39,351 nt of DNA. Source: Aestuariivirga sp. GTDB lineage: Bacteria > Pseudomonadota > Alphaproteobacteria > Rhizobiales > Aestuariivirgaceae. Shown here in pieces: positions 8,357 through 16,627 of this stretch (position 1 is the stretch's first letter; every line of letters begins with the position of its first letter). Under the pieces are notes generated by a model. The model was not told where the DNA came from and did not search any database. It worked only from the letters and a program-made list of their open reading frames with translations. Location of the stretch: contig JAUXUN010000066.1 in NCBI GenBank assembly GCA_030680855.1, positions 1 to 39,351 of the forward strand, read 5' to 3'. A program made the position numbers and the translations under genes.

Positions 8357-9543
8357 GCGTTGCCGTTGACTTCAAGAACGTCGACATCATTTTCGGGCGC
8401 GACACGCGCGAAGCCATTGCCATGCTCGACGCAGGGAAATCGCGTTCGGAAATCCTGGAAAAAACCGGCGCGGTTCTGGGTTGCGCCGGAGCCAGCCTGA
8501 CTGTGAAGGAAGGCGAAATCAGCGTGCTGATGGGGCTTTCGGGCTCGGGCAAATCTACCCTGCTGCGGGCGGTCAACGGCCTCAACAAGGTGACGCGCGG
8601 AAATGTGCTGGTGCGCGACGGGGCCAAGATGGTTGATGTCGTCACCTGCGACGAGGCGACGCTGCGCCATGTGCGGCAGGGCCAGGTGGCCATGGTGTTC
8701 CAGCAGTTCGCGCTTCTGCCATGGCGCACGGTGGCGGAGAATGTGGGCTTCGGGCTTGAGCTTGCGGGCATGCCGGATGCAGAGCGCAAGGCCAAGGTGG
8801 ACAAGCAGCTGAAGCTGGTGGGGCTTGACCAGTGGGCTGGAAAATTCGCCCATGAACTTTCCGGCGGCATGCAGCAGCGCGTGGGCCTCGCCCGGGCCTT
8901 TGCCACGGAAGCGCCAATTTTGCTGATGGATGAGCCGTTCTCGGCGCTTGACCCGCTGATCCGCACCAAATTGCAGGACGAGCTTCTGCAATTGCAGAAG
9001 ACGCTGAAGAAAACCATCATCTTCGTGAGCCATGATCTCGAGGAGGCGCTCAAGATCGGCAACCACATTTCAATCATGGAGGGCGGGCGCATTGTGCAAA
9101 CGGGCAGGCCCGAGGACATCGTGCTGCGCCCGGCCAATGACTATGTCAGCGAGTTCATTGCCAATGTGAATCCGCTCAGCGTGCTCACCGCGTGGAATGT
9201 GATGCGCGGGAGAAGTGAATTGGAAGCGGACAAGGGCGGCTGGATCTGGCTCGACCGCCGCAAGACCACCCGTTTCAAGCTCGACAAGCAGGATATGTTT
9301 GCAGCGGTGGAACGTGACGGCGCCGCGGCCACTTGGGTTTCCTGCGCCGATGCGGAAAAATCATTTGACCCGAAGTCGCGTCCGGTCTTTTGGGCCACGC
9401 CCGGCACGTCGCTGAAGACCGTGATGCTCGCCATGCATAAGTCGGAGACGACGCCAGTTGCCCTGTGCAACGACGACAACACATTTGCCGGGGCCATCGG
9501 GGTGCGCGATGTGCTGCAGGCGGTGCTGCGAAGATCGGAGTAG
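8353..9543 (+). CDS. choV: Choline ABC transporter ATP-binding protein ChoV
   Basis: This is the ATPase that powers choline import. The 396-residue protein has Walker A GLSGSGKST near residues 61-69, ABC signature LSGGMQQR near 170, Walker B ILLMDEPFSALD near 190 and the switch motif VSHDLEEA. The C-terminal 110 or so residues extend beyond the ABC domain as in glycine betaine/ProV-type ATPases, where this region holds a CBS-like regulatory module. I chose the ATG at 8353 because it overlaps the choW stop (ATGA); an upstream in-frame start at 8326 would lie inside choW. A RIME-like inverted repeat begins about 25 bases downstream. Confidence 0.95.
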   Translation: MSVAVDFKNVDIIFGRDTREAIAMLDAGKSRSEILEKTGAVLGCAGASLTVKEGEISVLMGLSGSGKSTLLRAVNGLNKVTRGNVLVRDGAKMVDVVTCDEATLRHVRQGQVAMVFQQFALLPWRTVAENVGFGLELAGMPDAERKAKVDKQLKLVGLDQWAGKFAHELSGGMQQRVGLARAFATEAPILLMDEPFSALDPLIRTKLQDELLQLQKTLKKTIIFVSHDLEEALKIGNHISIMEGGRIVQTGRPEDIVLRPANDYVSEFIANVNPLSVLTAWNVMRGRSELEADKGGWIWLDRRKTTRFKLDKQDMFAAVERDGAAATWVSCADAEKSFDPKSRPVFWATPGTSLKTVMLAMHKSETTPVALCNDDNTFAGAIGVRDVLQAVLRRSE

Positions 9544-9567
9544 GATAGGAGTTCGAGGTCCTTCAAG

Positions 9568-10091
9568 TATTCGCCTTCTCCCGTTCGAAGAATGGGAGAA
9601 GGTGGCCGACAGGCCGGATGAGGGCTGTTACAGCTGCTCCGTCAACCGCAGCAGTATGCCATCAAGGACACCTTCAAGGTTCGTGAACACATCATCATTC
9701 CAGCATCGCATTACACGAAAACCTTCTGCTTGCAGGAAAACTGTTCGCTTTTCATCGTAGCGCAGCTCGGTTTCGGAGCCATGGGTTGCGCCATCCACTT
9801 CCAGAATCAATTTGCATTCCCGGCAGGCGAAGTCCGCCACATAGGGGCCAATGGGAAGCTGACGCACAAATTTAAATCCTGTCAGCCTGCGATTTCGGAT
9901 GGCCTCCCAGAGACGCCGCTCGGTATCGTTCTTGCGCAGGTTACGCGCGCAGCTCACCGAGGTTGAAGTTTGAAAGGCCATCAACAAATAAGACCAGGGT
10001 TGGGGGCCGAATCAAGAGCCCTCATCCGCCCTGTCGGGCACCTTCTCCCATCCCGCTTCGCTTTGCTCCGCAGGACGGGAGAAGGCGAATA
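9568..10091. mobile_element. RIME-like inverted-repeat element enclosing a DUF559 gene
   Basis: The element has perfect 16-bp terminal inverted repeats, TATTCGCCTTCTCCCG at 9568-9583 and its reverse complement at 10076-10091. The left arm is 9568-9626 and the right arm 10015-10091. Their inner ends are also inverted (26 of 28 bases match). The left arm stops one base before the DUF559 stop codon, and the right outer end directly abuts the deoB stop codon. The same arms occur at 36118-36264 with only 17 bases between them. The sequence resembles the RIME1-type intergenic repeats known from rhizobia; that family name is from memory, not from a search. Confidence 0.7.
9628..9981 (-). CDS. DUF559 (Vsr-like endonuclease fold) protein
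   Basis: The product is a 117-residue protein of the DUF559 family, related to very-short-patch-repair and restriction-type endonucleases. Typical motifs are seen in order: LRKNDTERRLWEAIRNRRL, KFVRQLPIGPYVADFAC, the catalytic-looking LILEVDGATHG, and VMRCWNDDVFTN. I prefer the ATG at 9981; two TTG codons just upstream are in frame. There is no good Shine-Dalgarno. The gene is fully enclosed by the inverted arms of a repeat element, is not part of either neighbouring operon, and lies between convergent choV and deoB. Its cellular role is unknown; the link to repeat mobility is a hypothesis. Confidence 0.85.
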   Translation of the reverse strand: MAFQTSTSVSCARNLRKNDTERRLWEAIRNRRLTGFKFVRQLPIGPYVADFACRECKLILEVDGATHGSETELRYDEKRTVFLQAEGFRVMRCWNDDVFTNLEGVLDGILLRLTEQL

Positions 10092-11264
10092 CTATAACCA
10101 GCTCGTACCGGTGCCTAGCGGCGGAATGCCGAGATGGCTGGCGATGGTCTGGCCGATGTCGGCGAAGGTTTTGCGCCTGCCGAATGAGCCGGGCTTCATG
10201 CTATTAGCGTAGCTCAGGACGGGGATGCATTCGCGGGTGTGTTCGGCGCCTTTCCAGGTGGGGTCATTGCCGTGGTCGGCGGTGAGGATCATGAGATCGC
10301 CGTCACGCAAGAGGGCCATGGCTTCGGGAAGGCGCCGGTCGAAATATTCCAGCGCCTTGGCGTAGCCAGCGGGGTCACGCCTGTGGCCGAACAGCATGTC
10401 GAAATCGACAAAGTTGGTCATCAGGAAACCGCCGTCCCTGAGTCCCGGCATTTCCTTCAGGGTTGCATCAAACAGCGCGGCGTTACCCGAGGCTTTCACT
10501 TCGCGGCCTGTTCCGGAATGGGCATAGATATCGCCGATCTTGCCGATGGTGATGACATCGCGCCCGGCTTTGGTGAGAACATCGAGAAGCGTGGGCGACG
10601 GCGGCAGGACCGTATAGTCCTTGCGGTTTCCGGTGCGGGTGAAGTTTGTGGGATTCGTGCCGACGAAGGGCCTGGCGATGACACGGCCGATGTTCAGTTC
10701 GTAGGACAGTTCACGGGCGATCTTGCAGACGTCATAGAGATGCTGGAGTCCGAATGTTTCTTCGTGGGCGGCGATCTGGATGACACTGTCGGCACTTGTA
10801 TAGACAATGGGCTTGCCGCTCGCCATGTGTTCCATGCCAAGCTCTTCGATGATGACTGTGCCGGAGGCATGCTTGTTGCCGAGGATGCCGGGAAGTTTGG
10901 TTTGCCTGATGAGTTCATCGGTGAACGATTTTGGAAATGCGGGGATTATGTTGGGGAAATAGCCCCAGTCAAACAGCACGGGCACGCCGGCGATTTCCCA
11001 ATGGCCGGAGGGCGTGTCCTTGCCGTTGGAAATTTCCTCGGCATAGCCCCACTGGCCTTTCAATGAGGCGGGGGCGAGCGGATTTTTTCCCGCCGCAGCT
11101 TCGGCGGCAAGACCCAGGCCAAGGGAGGCCAGATTGGGGAGATTCAAATTTGTGGCTTCGGCGATATGGACAAAGGTGTTGGCGCCCTCATTGCCATATT
11201 TTTTGGCGTCCGGCGCGCCGCCGATGCCGAAGCTGTCGAGGATGTATAGGAAAACGCGGCTCAT
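10092..11264 (-). CDS. deoB: Phosphopentomutase
   Basis: DeoB converts ribose 1-phosphate and deoxyribose 1-phosphate to the 5-phosphates, the step after nucleoside phosphorolysis. The 390-residue protein belongs to the alkaline-phosphatase superfamily of metalloenzymes. It shows the N-terminal metal/nucleophile region [12 protein letters not shown], the insert motif [15 protein letters not shown], and the C-terminal metal site ADHGNDPTW followed by EHTRE. The ATG at 11264 overlaps the deoA stop as ATGA; a more distal in-frame start lies inside deoA. It is the last gene of the nucleoside operon, and its stop codon touches a repeat element. Confidence 0.96.
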   Translation of the reverse strand: MSRVFLYILDSFGIGGAPDAKKYGNEGANTFVHIAEATNLNLPNLASLGLGLAAEAAAGKNPLAPASLKGQWGYAEEISNGKDTPSGHWEIAGVPVLFDWGYFPNIIPAFPKSFTDELIRQTKLPGILGNKHASGTVIIEELGMEHMASGKPIVYTSADSVIQIAAHEETFGLQHLYDVCKIARELSYELNIGRVIARPFVGTNPTNFTRTGNRKDYTVLPPSPTLLDVLTKAGRDVITIGKIGDIYAHSGTGREVKASGNAALFDATLKEMPGLRDGGFLMTNFVDFDMLFGHRRDPAGYAKALEYFDRRLPEAMALLRDGDLMILTADHGNDPTWKGAEHTRECIPVLSYANSMKPGSFGRRKTFADIGQTIASHLGIPPLGTGTSWL

Positions 11265-12568
11265 CTGGCAATGCGCTCGATGATGCAAGGCGTTGCGCGT
11301 TTAGGTTTTCCCAGGACGTAAGCGGCGCGAATGATTTTCTGGGCGCGCTCGAAACTGGCTTCGTCGCGCGCGTGGATGATGGCAAGCGGTTTTATTTTAT
11401 CTACGGCGGCGGCTTTGCCGGCGAGTGCGGTGAGGCCTACGGCATGATCTATCTTATCGCTGGCCACGCGCCTGCCCCCGCCCAATTCGATGGCGGCAAG
11501 GCCGAGGGCTCGGGTATCAATGGATTCAACCTCGCCGGATTTCGCCGCATGGACGGCACGGATGATGGGAGCCGCAGGCAAGTGCTTTTCGGCGTTTTCC
11601 ACAAAGTCATGGGGGCCACCTAGACTCGAGACCATGCGCTGGAAGCGTTCGGCGGCCTCGCCTGTGCGCAAGGTTTTTTCCAATTGGGTGCGGGCTGACT
11701 TGGCGGTGGCGATTTTTGCCAGTGCGAGAAGTTCGGCGCCAAGCGCCAGTGTAACCTCATGCAGACGCGCATCGCGGTGGGCTCCGGTCAAATAATCCAC
11801 TGCGTTCTTGATTTCCACGGCATTGCCCGCGGCGGAGGCCAAGGGTTCATCCATGTCGGTAATGAGTGCGCTCGTCTTGAGCCCTGCCCCGTTGGCGACT
11901 TTTACCAGACTGTTGGCGAGGGTGACTGCATCTTTCTTTTTCGCCATGAAGGCGCCGGAGCCGGTTTTCACGTCCAGCACCAGCATTTGCAGGCCGGCGG
12001 CGAGTTTCTTGGACAGGATCGAGGCGGTGATGAGCGGTACGGATTCCACCGTGGCGGTCACATCCCGGATGCCATAGAGGCGCTTGTCGGCGGGGGCCAA
12101 GTCAGCGGTCTGGCCGATGATGGCGGCCCCGGTGTCGCGCACGGTCTTGCGAAACAGGGCGAGATCAGGCTGGGTGGTGTAGCCCGGAATGGAATCAAGC
12201 TTGTCGAGCGTGCCGCCGGTGTGGCCGAGGCCGCGGCCGGAAATCATCGGCACGTAGCAGCCGCAAGCCGCCAGCATGGGGGCCAGCATCAAGGAAACAT
12301 TGTCGCCGATGCCGCCGGTTGAATGCTTGTCCACCACGGGGCCGGGCAAATCCCATTGCAGCACCGTTCCGGAATCGCGCATGGCGAGGGTTAGCCCTAC
12401 GGCTTCCTGCGGTTCCATGCCATTGAAGAATACGGCCATGGCGAAGGCCGCCACCTGGCCTTCGGAAATTTCGCCGGTGGTGAGGCCTGAAATAAAATCC
12501 CTAACCTCATCGCGGGTGAGCGACTGGCCGTCGCGCTTCTTGCGGATGAGTTCCTGCGGCAGCATCAT
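11261..12568 (-). CDS. deoA: Thymidine phosphorylase
   Basis: DeoA splits thymidine or deoxyuridine with phosphate to the base and deoxyribose 1-phosphate. The 435-residue length is standard. The family signature is clear: HSTGGIGDN for phosphate binding near residues 83-91, [17 protein letters not shown], and the C-terminal swivel domain with [13 protein letters not shown]. The start codon overlaps the punA stop (ATGA) and its own stop overlaps the deoB start, so punA-deoA-deoB are translationally coupled. Confidence 0.96.
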   Translation of the reverse strand: MMLPQELIRKKRDGQSLTRDEVRDFISGLTTGEISEGQVAAFAMAVFFNGMEPQEAVGLTLAMRDSGTVLQWDLPGPVVDKHSTGGIGDNVSLMLAPMLAACGCYVPMISGRGLGHTGGTLDKLDSIPGYTTQPDLALFRKTVRDTGAAIIGQTADLAPADKRLYGIRDVTATVESVPLITASILSKKLAAGLQMLVLDVKTGSGAFMAKKKDAVTLANSLVKVANGAGLKTSALITDMDEPLASAAGNAVEIKNAVDYLTGAHRDARLHEVTLALGAELLALAKIATAKSARTQLEKTLRTGEAAERFQRMVSSLGGPHDFVENAEKHLPAAPIIRAVHAAKSGEVESIDTRALGLAAIELGGGRRVASDKIDHAVGLTALAGKAAAVDKIKPLAIIHARDEASFERAQKIIRAAYVLGKPKRATPCIIERIAR

Positions 12569-13362
12569 TTCAGATCTTTGAAAAAACGGGTGAGCAGGGT
12601 TTTCATGCGTTCTGCGGCCTTGGCGCCTTCGCGCTTGGTTTCCTCGTGCGACGGCGAGGCGCCTTCAATGCCGGCGGCCAGATTGGTGATGACCGAAAGG
12701 GCGGCGACGCGCAGGCCGAAGCGGCGGGCCAGAATGGTTTCCGGCACGGTGGACATGCCAACGGCGGTGCCGCCGAGGAGGCGGAACATTTTTATCTCAG
12801 CCGGTGTTTCAAAGGACGGGCCGGAATACCAGACATAGACGCCCTGATGCAATTTCAGTTTTTCCTTCTTTGCCGCGGTCTTCAGGGCCTTCTGCAATTG
12901 GAGATCATAGGCGTTGGTCATGGGCACGAAATTTTCATCGCCATGGCTGCCGATCAGCGGGTTCATCCCCGCCTGGTTGATATGGTCGGTGAGCATCATG
13001 ATGGAACCTGGGCGCATTTTGGGCGTGAGCGAGCCGGCGGCATTGGTGAGGATGAGGATTTCAATGCCAGCGGCTTTCAGCGCCTCGATGACGGGGCGCA
13101 TGACAGCGGGATTGCCGCTTTCATAGGCGTGAGCCCTGCCCGCCAGCACGGCGATTTCCTTGCCGCCAACTTTGCCCACAACAAGTTCTCCCGCGTGGCC
13201 GGAAATTTTTGGAATGGGAAAGCCTGCGAGATCGCCGTAGGAAATGCGCAAGGGATCTTTCACCGCATCGGCGAACGAGCCGAGGCTTGATCCCAATATG
13301 ATGGCGATTTTCGGGGCGCGTCCTTGAAGTTTTTCTTTGAGAGTGGGCATCTCGTTTATCAT
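12565..13362 (-). CDS. punA: Purine-nucleoside phosphorylase (trimeric type)
   Basis: This enzyme cleaves inosine, guanosine and deoxy forms to base and pentose 1-phosphate. The 265-residue protein belongs to the trimeric PNP/MTAP family. It shows [11 protein letters not shown] at the phosphate loop, the TNAAGSL segment, [12 protein letters not shown] for base binding and SVITNLAAG near the C terminus. Two starts are possible: ATG 13362, which overlaps the toxin stop as ATGA, and ATG 13350 (MPTLKEKL), closer to the usual family start. Neither has a well placed Shine-Dalgarno. Expression may therefore depend on coupling to the toxin gene, an odd partner for a catabolic enzyme. Confidence 0.95.
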   Translation of the reverse strand: MINEMPTLKEKLQGRAPKIAIILGSSLGSFADAVKDPLRISYGDLAGFPIPKISGHAGELVVGKVGGKEIAVLAGRAHAYESGNPAVMRPVIEALKAAGIEILILTNAAGSLTPKMRPGSIMMLTDHINQAGMNPLIGSHGDENFVPMTNAYDLQLQKALKTAAKKEKLKLHQGVYVWYSGPSFETPAEIKMFRLLGGTAVGMSTVPETILARRFGLRVAALSVITNLAAGIEGASPSHEETKREGAKAAERMKTLLTRFFKDLK

Positions 13363-13775
13363 TTCCTATCAATTCTTTCGGCGCGGCCAATCCGAACGGC
13401 GTGGGCCAATGTTTTTGCAAGCCTTGCCACGAACGGTTCTGAAAACTGTCCCATGACGGGTGCCGCAGGATGGTAGTGAAAAGAATTTTCGACCTGGTCA
13501 ACATTATATTGATCAAGGTGCACAAAAGCACTCCTGAAAGCACTTAGCCCGCCGCGCTCCATTTCATGAGGCGGAACGGCAATGCAAAATTCCGGCGCAT
13601 GACCGGGCATGTCGCTGATGGAAACAATGACGATTGCGGTATTGCCAGGCGCCAGAACCTTCTTGAATATGAGGCAGGCCGTTCGCAATTTGGGTTCCGG
13701 CGCTCCGGGGCTGCCCCGCCAAACATAGGGATATTTGAGAACTGTCCCTGGGCCGTGCGAGCTCCTAGTCTTCAT
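13359..13775 (-). CDS. PemK/MazF-like toxin of a type II toxin-antitoxin pair
   Basis: The product is a 138-residue protein whose first half resembles PemK/MazF-type growth inhibitors of rhizobia: a strand starting TVLKYPYVWRGS, a LRTACLIFKK segment and an AIVIVSISDMP strand. MazF-type toxins cleave RNA; that activity here is inferred. The C-terminal part (HLDQYNVDQVENSFHYHP and beyond) is not one I can name. The ATG at 13775 overlaps the antitoxin gene by 11 bases, the classic coupling for such pairs. The stop overlaps a possible punA start by four bases. A longer frame to 13892 exists but would cross the antitoxin gene. The family call is moderate, the pairing with the antitoxin strong. Confidence 0.7.
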   Translation of the reverse strand: MKTRSSHGPGTVLKYPYVWRGSPGAPEPKLRTACLIFKKVLAPGNTAIVIVSISDMPGHAPEFCIAVPPHEMERGGLSAFRSAFVHLDQYNVDQVENSFHYHPAAPVMGQFSEPFVARLAKTLAHAVRIGRAERIDRK

Positions 13776-14007
13776 GGAAGCCGCCGCGCGCCAAATCGTC
13801 AAGCGCTGGCAGCAGCCAAGCCGCAACATCATCCGGTGTTTCTTCCACGCGATAGGCTCGCTGGGGATTGAGCCGCTGAAACGCCTCCACACTCATCATC
13901 ACATAGCGTGGCTTATTGTGCTGGGTGATGCTGATTGGTGCCTGGCTGGCGGCATGGATTACATCGCCGATTTTGCGGGAGAGGTCACCGGTTGAGAAGG
14001 ATTTCAT
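13765..14007 (-). CDS. Phd/YefM-type antitoxin
   Basis: The product is an 80-residue antitoxin. The N-terminal part, MKSFSTGDLSRKIGDVIHAA, followed by ITQHNKPRYVMMSVEAFQRL, is the Phd/YefM DNA-binding dimer fold. The acidic C-terminal tail (EETPDDVAAWLLPALDDLARG) would wrap the toxin. A strong AGGAG Shine-Dalgarno (14016-14020) lies eight bases before the ATG and directly adjoins the first unit of the 9-bp repeat array at 14021. The toxin gene follows with an 11-base overlap. Phd proteins normally bind their own promoter with the toxin as co-repressor, so the array is the obvious candidate operator and promoter. Confidence 0.85.
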   Translation of the reverse strand: MKSFSTGDLSRKIGDVIHAASQAPISITQHNKPRYVMMSVEAFQRLNPQRAYRVEETPDDVAAWLLPALDDLARGGFHED

Positions 14008-14020
14008 AGTTCGGACTCCT

Positions 14021-14173
14021 AAAATACGTAAAATACGTAAAATACGTAAAATACGTAAAATACGTAAAATACGTAAAATACGTAAAATACGTAAAATACG
14101 TAAAATATGTAAAATACGCTAATATCGCTAAATACGCAATATCTGTTAATTACGTAATATACGTAAATTAAGT
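14021..14173. repeat. 9-bp tandem repeat array (17 units) upstream of the antitoxin gene
   Basis: Seventeen consecutive 9-base units fill the space between cdd and the antitoxin gene. Nine are identical (AAAATACGT, 14021-14101). Two more have one change each (14102-14119), and six increasingly degenerate units keep exact 9-base phase up to 14173, reaching into the last codon and stop of cdd. Each junction between perfect units makes the palindrome TACGTA. On the minus strand each unit gives TATTTT, similar to a -10 box. The array is strongly AT-rich in a GC-rich genome. It could be an operator/promoter array for the toxin-antitoxin pair or a length-variable tandem repeat. Confidence 0.95.
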
Positions 14174-14563
14174 TTGCAAGTTCTCCGGACCAAAGGAGGC
14201 TGGCAGCAATTCATCGAGCGTGAAGGTCTGTTTCAGGTTTCCATCCTCGCCGCACATGTGGATTTTTACGTCGCCCTTGGCGAATTCGCGGATTTTCTGG
14301 CGGCAGCCGCCACAGGGAGTGCAGAGCAAGTCGCCAGTGCCGATCACCACCATTTCGGCAATGCTGTGGCCGCCGGATGTGATCATGGCGGCGATTGCCG
14401 AGGTTTCGGCGCACCAGCCCTGCGGATAGGCGGCGTTTTCAATGTTGCAGCCGCCGTGGATTTGTCCGCGCTCATCGCGCACGGCGGCACCCACCAGGAA
14501 TTTCGAATAGGGGGCATAGGCCTTGAGGCGGGCGGACTTTGCCGCGGCGATCAGATCATTCAT
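14168..14563 (-). CDS. cdd: Cytidine deaminase
   Basis: Cdd deaminates cytidine and deoxycytidine to uridine and deoxyuridine, which then feed the phosphorylases of the same operon. The 131-residue length fits the homotetrameric class. The zinc site is visible as WCAETSAIA (Cys, with the catalytic Glu) and PCGGCRQ (two Cys). The substrate motif GGCNIENAAYP precedes it. I chose the ATG at 14563, one base after the stop of the upstream permease gene; the longer open frame upstream lies inside that permease. The stop codon falls inside the last degenerate units of the 9-bp repeat array. Confidence 0.96.
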   Translation of the reverse strand: MNDLIAAAKSARLKAYAPYSKFLVGAAVRDERGQIHGGCNIENAAYPQGWCAETSAIAAMITSGGHSIAEMVVIGTGDLLCTPCGGCRQKIREFAKGDVKIHMCGEDGNLKQTFTLDELLPASFGPENLQT

Positions 14564-14564
14564 G

Positions 14565-15527
14565 TCATCGGTCCTTGGTATAGGGAATGCCGCTGGCCCG
14601 GGGCGGAATTGATTTTCCGATGAAGCCCGCGAGCAGGACAACGGTGAGCAGATAGGGCAGCAGGTTGATGAACTGCACCGGCACTTCAAAACCGCCGATG
14701 TGGACGCCTTGCAGGTAGTTTCCGCTGGCCTGCAGGAAGCCAAAGAGCAGACAGGCATAGAATGCCGGCCAGGCCCGCCAGCTTGCGAAGATCAGGGCGG
14801 CAAGGGCCATGAAGCCACGGCCCGCCGTCATGTCGCGCACGAAACCTGCCGACAGCGAGGTGGACATGAAGGCGCCGGCCACGCCGCAGAGGATGCCTGC
14901 GATAATCACCGCCTGATAGCGGAGCCGGGCCACTGAGATGCCGGCGGTATCCACCGCGTGGGGGTTTTCACCAACGGCACGCAGCCTGAGACCGAAGCGT
15001 GTCTTGGCCAGGGCCCAGGCGGTCAGGGGCACCAGCAGAACCGTAAGATAGGTCAGGATCGAATGGCCCGAGATTATTTTTGCAAGGTCACCGAGAAACG
15101 GCACGCCGGCAAGTTCCCTTGCCCCCGGAAGCTCAATCGGCATGAAGCGCGCATCCACCGGCAAGGCCGGGGTGCGGCCACCTTCCTTGAACCAGGTATT
15201 GCCCAGCACAACCGCCAATCCCGCCGCAAGCATGTTGATGGCAACGCCGGAGACAACCTGGTTGCCGCGCTGGTTGATTGCCGCGTAGCCGTGGACAAGG
15301 GCAAAGGAGAGAGAAACGGTTATGGCGATCAGCAGGCCGAGCCAGGCGGACTGGAAATAGGAGGCGGCAGCGGCAGCGGCAAAGGCCGCCGCCAGCATTT
15401 TGCCCTCAAGGCCAATGTCGACGATGCCGGATTTTTCAGACCAGAGGCCGGCAAGGCAGGCGAGAACGAGCGGCACCGAAAGCCTGATGGTGGAGGCCAG
15501 AACTTCGGCGATGAGCGAAAGGTCCAT
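14565..15527 (-). CDS. Nucleoside ABC transporter permease (second subunit)
   Basis: The product is a 320-residue inner-membrane permease of the BPD_transp_2 type found with BMP-family nucleoside transporters, comparable to NupC/YufQ. It has about eight to ten hydrophobic helices, including the early segment ACLAGLWSEKSGIVDIGLEG that is characteristic of this family. With the 365-residue permease it would form the membrane channel. It starts two bases after the other permease's stop and ends one base before cdd. Confidence 0.92.
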   Translation of the reverse strand: MDLSLIAEVLASTIRLSVPLVLACLAGLWSEKSGIVDIGLEGKMLAAAFAAAAAASYFQSAWLGLLIAITVSLSFALVHGYAAINQRGNQVVSGVAINMLAAGLAVVLGNTWFKEGGRTPALPVDARFMPIELPGARELAGVPFLGDLAKIISGHSILTYLTVLLVPLTAWALAKTRFGLRLRAVGENPHAVDTAGISVARLRYQAVIIAGILCGVAGAFMSTSLSAGFVRDMTAGRGFMALAALIFASWRAWPAFYACLLFGFLQASGNYLQGVHIGGFEVPVQFINLLPYLLTVVLLAGFIGKSIPPRASGIPYTKDR

Positions 15528-15529
15528 GG

Positions 15530-16627
15530 CTAATCCTCTGCCTTGATGAAGATTGCCGCAAGAGCGGGCCGGAAGGCATATTCGAGCGCCCCCATGAAGA
15601 GGATGACGAGGCCCTGGATGACCACGATCATGTCGCGCGAGATCAGGGGTTTGGCAAAGGAGAGCTCAGCGCCGCCCTGGTAGAGCAGGCCAAACAGCAT
15701 GGCCGCCAGCACAATGCCCACGGGATGGGAGCGCCCCATGAGGGCAACGGCAATGCCGACAAAGCCGGCGCCACCCACATACTCAAGCAGCAAGCGGTGC
15801 TGCACGCCCAGCACTTCGTTGACCGCCATGAGGCCGGCGAGCGCTCCGGAAATGGCCATGGTAATGATGATGATGCGCTGCGGCTTGATGCCGGCGTAGA
15901 TCGCGGCCTCGGTGTTGGCGCCCACGGCGCGGATTTCATAGCCAAGCTTGGTGCGCCAGAGCAGATACCAAACAACGAAGGCGGCGATGATGGCGAGGAA
16001 CACGGTGAGATTGAGTGGCGTCGAGGGCAGGCGCAGGTCAAAGAACCGCAATCCAATCTCACGGAAACTCAAAATGTAGGCGCCGGTGATCTCGCGGCTT
16101 TCAACCGCCATGCGGCCCACCGGGCGGAAATAGTCCTTGATAAAATACACCATCAGGCTGCCGGCGATGAAATTGAACATGATGGTGGTGATCACGATGT
16201 GACTGCCGCGCCTGGCCTGCAGGTAACCCGGGATCCAGGCCCAGAAAGCGCCAAACAACATTGAGGCCAGAATGGCGAGAGGGATGACAAGGGGCCAGGG
16301 CAGAAATTCTAGTCCGAGTCCCACAATCGCCGCGCCGAGGCCGGCAAAATAAGCCTGGCCCTCGCCGCCAATATTGAAGAGGCCTGCATGAAAGGCTACG
16401 GCGACGGCAAGGCCGGTGAAGACAAAGTTGGTGGCGTAGTAAAGCAGATAGCCCCAGCCTTTCAGCGAACCTACGGCCCCTTTCAGCATGATCCACATGG
16501 CTTCGAGCGGATTTTCACCGATGATCAAAACCACAAGGCCGGCAAAGAGGAGGGCCACAACCAGATTGAGAAGCGGGATCAGGCCCAAATCAACCCAGGG
16601 AGGAAGTTCTCCGCGCGCACTGGCCAT
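15530..16627 (-). CDS. Nucleoside ABC transporter permease (first subunit)
   Basis: The product is a 365-residue polytopic permease comparable to NupB/YufP. The segment FHAGLFNIGGEGQAYFAGL is the family hallmark, and the rest is a series of hydrophobic helices. Its ATG overlaps the ATPase stop codon by one base (TAATG on the coding strand), showing tight coupling. It pairs with the next permease, the ATPase and the BMP-type binding protein. The nucleoside specificity is inferred from the downstream cdd, punA, deoA and deoB genes. Confidence 0.92.
   Translation of the reverse strand: MASARGELPPWVDLGLIPLLNLVVALLFAGLVVLIIGENPLEAMWIMLKGAVGSLKGWGYLLYYATNFVFTGLAVAVAFHAGLFNIGGEGQAYFAGLGAAIVGLGLEFLPWPLVIPLAILASMLFGAFWAWIPGYLQARRGSHIVITTIMFNFIAGSLMVYFIKDYFRPVGRMAVESREITGAYILSFREIGLRFFDLRLPSTPLNLTVFLAIIAAFVVWYLLWRTKLGYEIRAVGANTEAAIYAGIKPQRIIIITMAISGALAGLMAVNEVLGVQHRLLLEYVGGAGFVGIAVALMGRSHPVGIVLAAMLFGLLYQGGAELSFAKPLISRDMIVVIQGLVILFMGALEYAFRPALAAIFIKAED

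Noticed and set aside
10239-11066. Long plus-strand frame opposite deoB
   Set aside because: It is an antisense shadow of a GC-rich gene; deoB motifs are unambiguous on the minus strand.
13775-13892. Longer N terminus for the toxin
   Set aside because: The extra codons lie over the antitoxin gene in another frame, and the family-like sequence begins after the ATG at 13775.
13916-14122. Plus-strand frame encoding a Lys-Ile-Arg repeat peptide
   Set aside because: It is a by-product of reading the 9-bp DNA repeat in frame and overlaps the antitoxin gene on the other strand; there is no sign of a real start or Shine-Dalgarno.
14021-14173. CRISPR array
   Set aside because: The units are 9 bases and directly adjacent with no spacers, and there are no cas genes.
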